Shown here one piece after another: positions 14,890 through 15,496 of a stretch of DNA of 15,496 nt; positions within the stretch are counted from its first letter, which is position 1; every line of letters starts with the position of its first letter. The stretch spans positions 6,883-22,378 of the forward strand of contig DHJO01000087.1 in assembly GCA_002404375.1 (NCBI GenBank), written 5' to 3'. Both the position numbers and the translations under genes were made by a program. Under the pieces are notes generated by a model. It did not search any database. It saw only the letters and a program-made list of their open reading frames with translations, and had not been told where the DNA came from. Origin of the DNA: Gemmatimonadales bacterium UBA4718. Lineage in GTDB: Bacteria; Gemmatimonadota; Gemmatimonadetes; Gemmatimonadales; Gemmatimonadaceae.

Positions 14890-15339
14890 ATGGCTGGTAC
14901 GGAAGAGGGCTTTGGTGCTAAGGACAAGGGCGGCGGTGGCGGCGGTGGTGGTAAACCCGGCGGCGGCGGCGGCTCCTCCGGAGGTGGTGGCGGACAAGGT
15001 GGCGGCGGCCAGGGCGGCGGTGGTGGTGGACGTCCCCCAGGTGGTGGCGGTGGACAGGGTGGCGGCGGCCGCCCACCAGGTGGTGGTGGCGGAGGCGGCC
15101 AAGGTGGTGGCGGCGGACGCCCACCGGGTGGCGGAGGCGGCGGCGGCCAAGGTGGTGGTGGGCAGGGCGGTGGCGGTGGTGGACGTCCCCCTGGTGGTGG
15201 TGGACAAGGTGGTGGCGGAGGAGGCGGTCGCCCAGGTGGTGGTGGCGGCGGCGGATCTCCTGGCGGCGGCGGACAGGGAGGTGGAGGCGGCGGTGGTGGA
15301 CGTCCTCCCGGCGGTGGCGGGGGCGGCGGAAACCGCTAA
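14890..15339 (+). CDS. Glycine-rich low-complexity protein with Gln and Arg-Pro-Pro punctuation
   Basis: A 149-residue protein, unrecognised by family. After a short ordinary head (MAGTEEGFGAKDK) nearly everything is Gly runs of 4-8 residues interrupted by single Gln (eight times) and RPP (five times), with one each of KPG, RPG and SPG, one SS, and a terminal NR. It has no signal peptide or membrane helix and carries a net positive charge. The order of units is roughly Q-Gly4-8-RPP-Gly4-7. Such sequences could form polyglycine-II-like bundles or a disordered, RGG-like nucleic-acid-binding or condensate-forming chain, but that is speculation. The frame is supported by the GGAGGG ribosome site and by a strong terminator shortly after the TAA. 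Glycine codons are mixed GGT/GGC with some GGA, so the DNA is not a simple trinucleotide repeat. Confidence 0.75.
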   Translation: MAGTEEGFGAKDKGGGGGGGGKPGGGGGSSGGGGGQGGGGQGGGGGGRPPGGGGGQGGGGRPPGGGGGGGQGGGGGRPPGGGGGGGQGGGGQGGGGGGRPPGGGGQGGGGGGGRPGGGGGGGSPGGGGQGGGGGGGGRPPGGGGGGGNR

Positions 15340-15354
15340 CTCACTCTCTTCCAG

Positions 15355-15389
15355 CGGGGCGTCGCGGGTAAGCGGCGCCCCGTTTTTTT
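15355..15389 (+). terminator. Rho-independent terminator after the glycine-rich gene
   Basis: CGGGGCGTCGC (15355-15365) pairs with GCGGCGCCCCG (15372-15382): 11 pairs including one G-T wobble, six-base loop GGGTAA, followed at once by seven T (15383-15389). It begins 15 bp after the glycine-rich stop. Confidence 0.93.
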
Positions 15390-15393
15390 ATTG

Positions 15394-15496
15394 ATGCATT
15401 ACTTCGCCGCGATACTTCTCTCGCTGCCGTGGATCGTGCCGCCACTCGTCACGTATTTCCGGCTGCGCCACTCGCGCTCGCTGGATGACGAGAGCG
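15394..15496 (+). CDS. Partial membrane protein, probable glycosyltransferase N-terminus (3' end off window)
   Basis: The first 34 codons of an open frame starting at the ATG at 15394. A hydrophobic helix (about residues 3-21, FAAILLSLPWIVPPLVTYF) is followed by basic RLRHSRSLDDES. A short N-terminal helix followed by an R.RrSrSLdd motif is typical of membrane-anchored family 2 glycosyltransferases, from memory of that family, but the catalytic domain lies outside the window. The ATG is only four bases after the terminator T-tract and has no ribosome site, so either it is translated from a leaderless transcript or the real start is the in-frame GTG at codon 15. Confidence 0.5.
   Translation, partial: MHYFAAILLSLPWIVPPLVTYFRLRHSRSLDDES

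Noticed and set aside
14930..15330. Repeat array resembling CRISPR or a tandem satellite
   Set aside because: Unit lengths are irregular and the repetition follows glycine codons; there are no unique spacers.
14912..15394. Ala/Val-rich +2 frame and the Thr/Ala-rich minus-strand frame over the glycine-rich gene
   Set aside because: They arise from the GGN repeat; only the Gly frame has a ribosome site and a terminator just after its stop.

Overview
This is a window of about 15.5 kb from a GC-rich (roughly 60 percent), tightly packed bacterial chromosome. The Lol/MacB-type exporter and SURF1 suggest an aerobic organism with a Gram-negative-type envelope, and the general style suits a soil bacterium such as a member of the Gemmatimonadota. 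No rRNA or tRNA is present, so that placement is a low-confidence guess.

Region 1 (9503 down to 1, minus strand) is a run of ten head-to-tail genes. Most are joined by stop/start overlaps (ATGA, GTGA, TGATG, TTGA) or by gaps of at most 9 nt, so most of the block is probably one long operon. In transcription order they are: an NRAMP Mn2+ importer (mntH), a UspA stress protein, an MntR-type metalloregulator, a signal-peptide-bearing permease half, a complete MacB/LolE-type permease, its ATPase, a membrane-anchored AttH/CrtC-like lipocalin-fold protein, a CPA2 cation:proton antiporter, a DUF72 (YecE-like) protein and, after a 69-nt gap, SURF1, which runs off the left edge. A 20-bp palindrome lies just upstream of mntH and is the natural candidate MntR operator. 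The four-gene ABC/AttH block has the same gene content as Agrobacterium attEFGH. Its main oddity is that one of the two permeases appears to be split: the N-terminal half is fused to the AttH domain and the C-terminal half is a separate gene.

Region 2 (9707-11331, plus strand) is a two-gene unit divergent from mntH: a small four-helix DUF2231-like membrane protein and a secreted YVTN-type beta-propeller.

Region 3 (11332-11954) is the gap between two convergent genes. It has no convincing gene but holds a 423-bp element bounded by 48-bp inverted repeats (44/48 identical).

Region 4 (14766 down to 11955, minus strand) holds an LD-carboxypeptidase, a single-domain rhodanese, an alpha/beta hydrolase and a CoA-pyrophosphatase-like NUDIX hydrolase. 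These are probably one housekeeping or cell-wall/stress operon.

Region 5 (14767-15496, plus strand) has an AT-richer divergent promoter region with an inverted repeat, an extremely glycine-rich 149-aa protein built from Gly runs punctuated by Gln and Arg-Pro-Pro, a strong intrinsic terminator, and the first 34 codons of a probable membrane glycosyltransferase that starts almost on top of that terminator.
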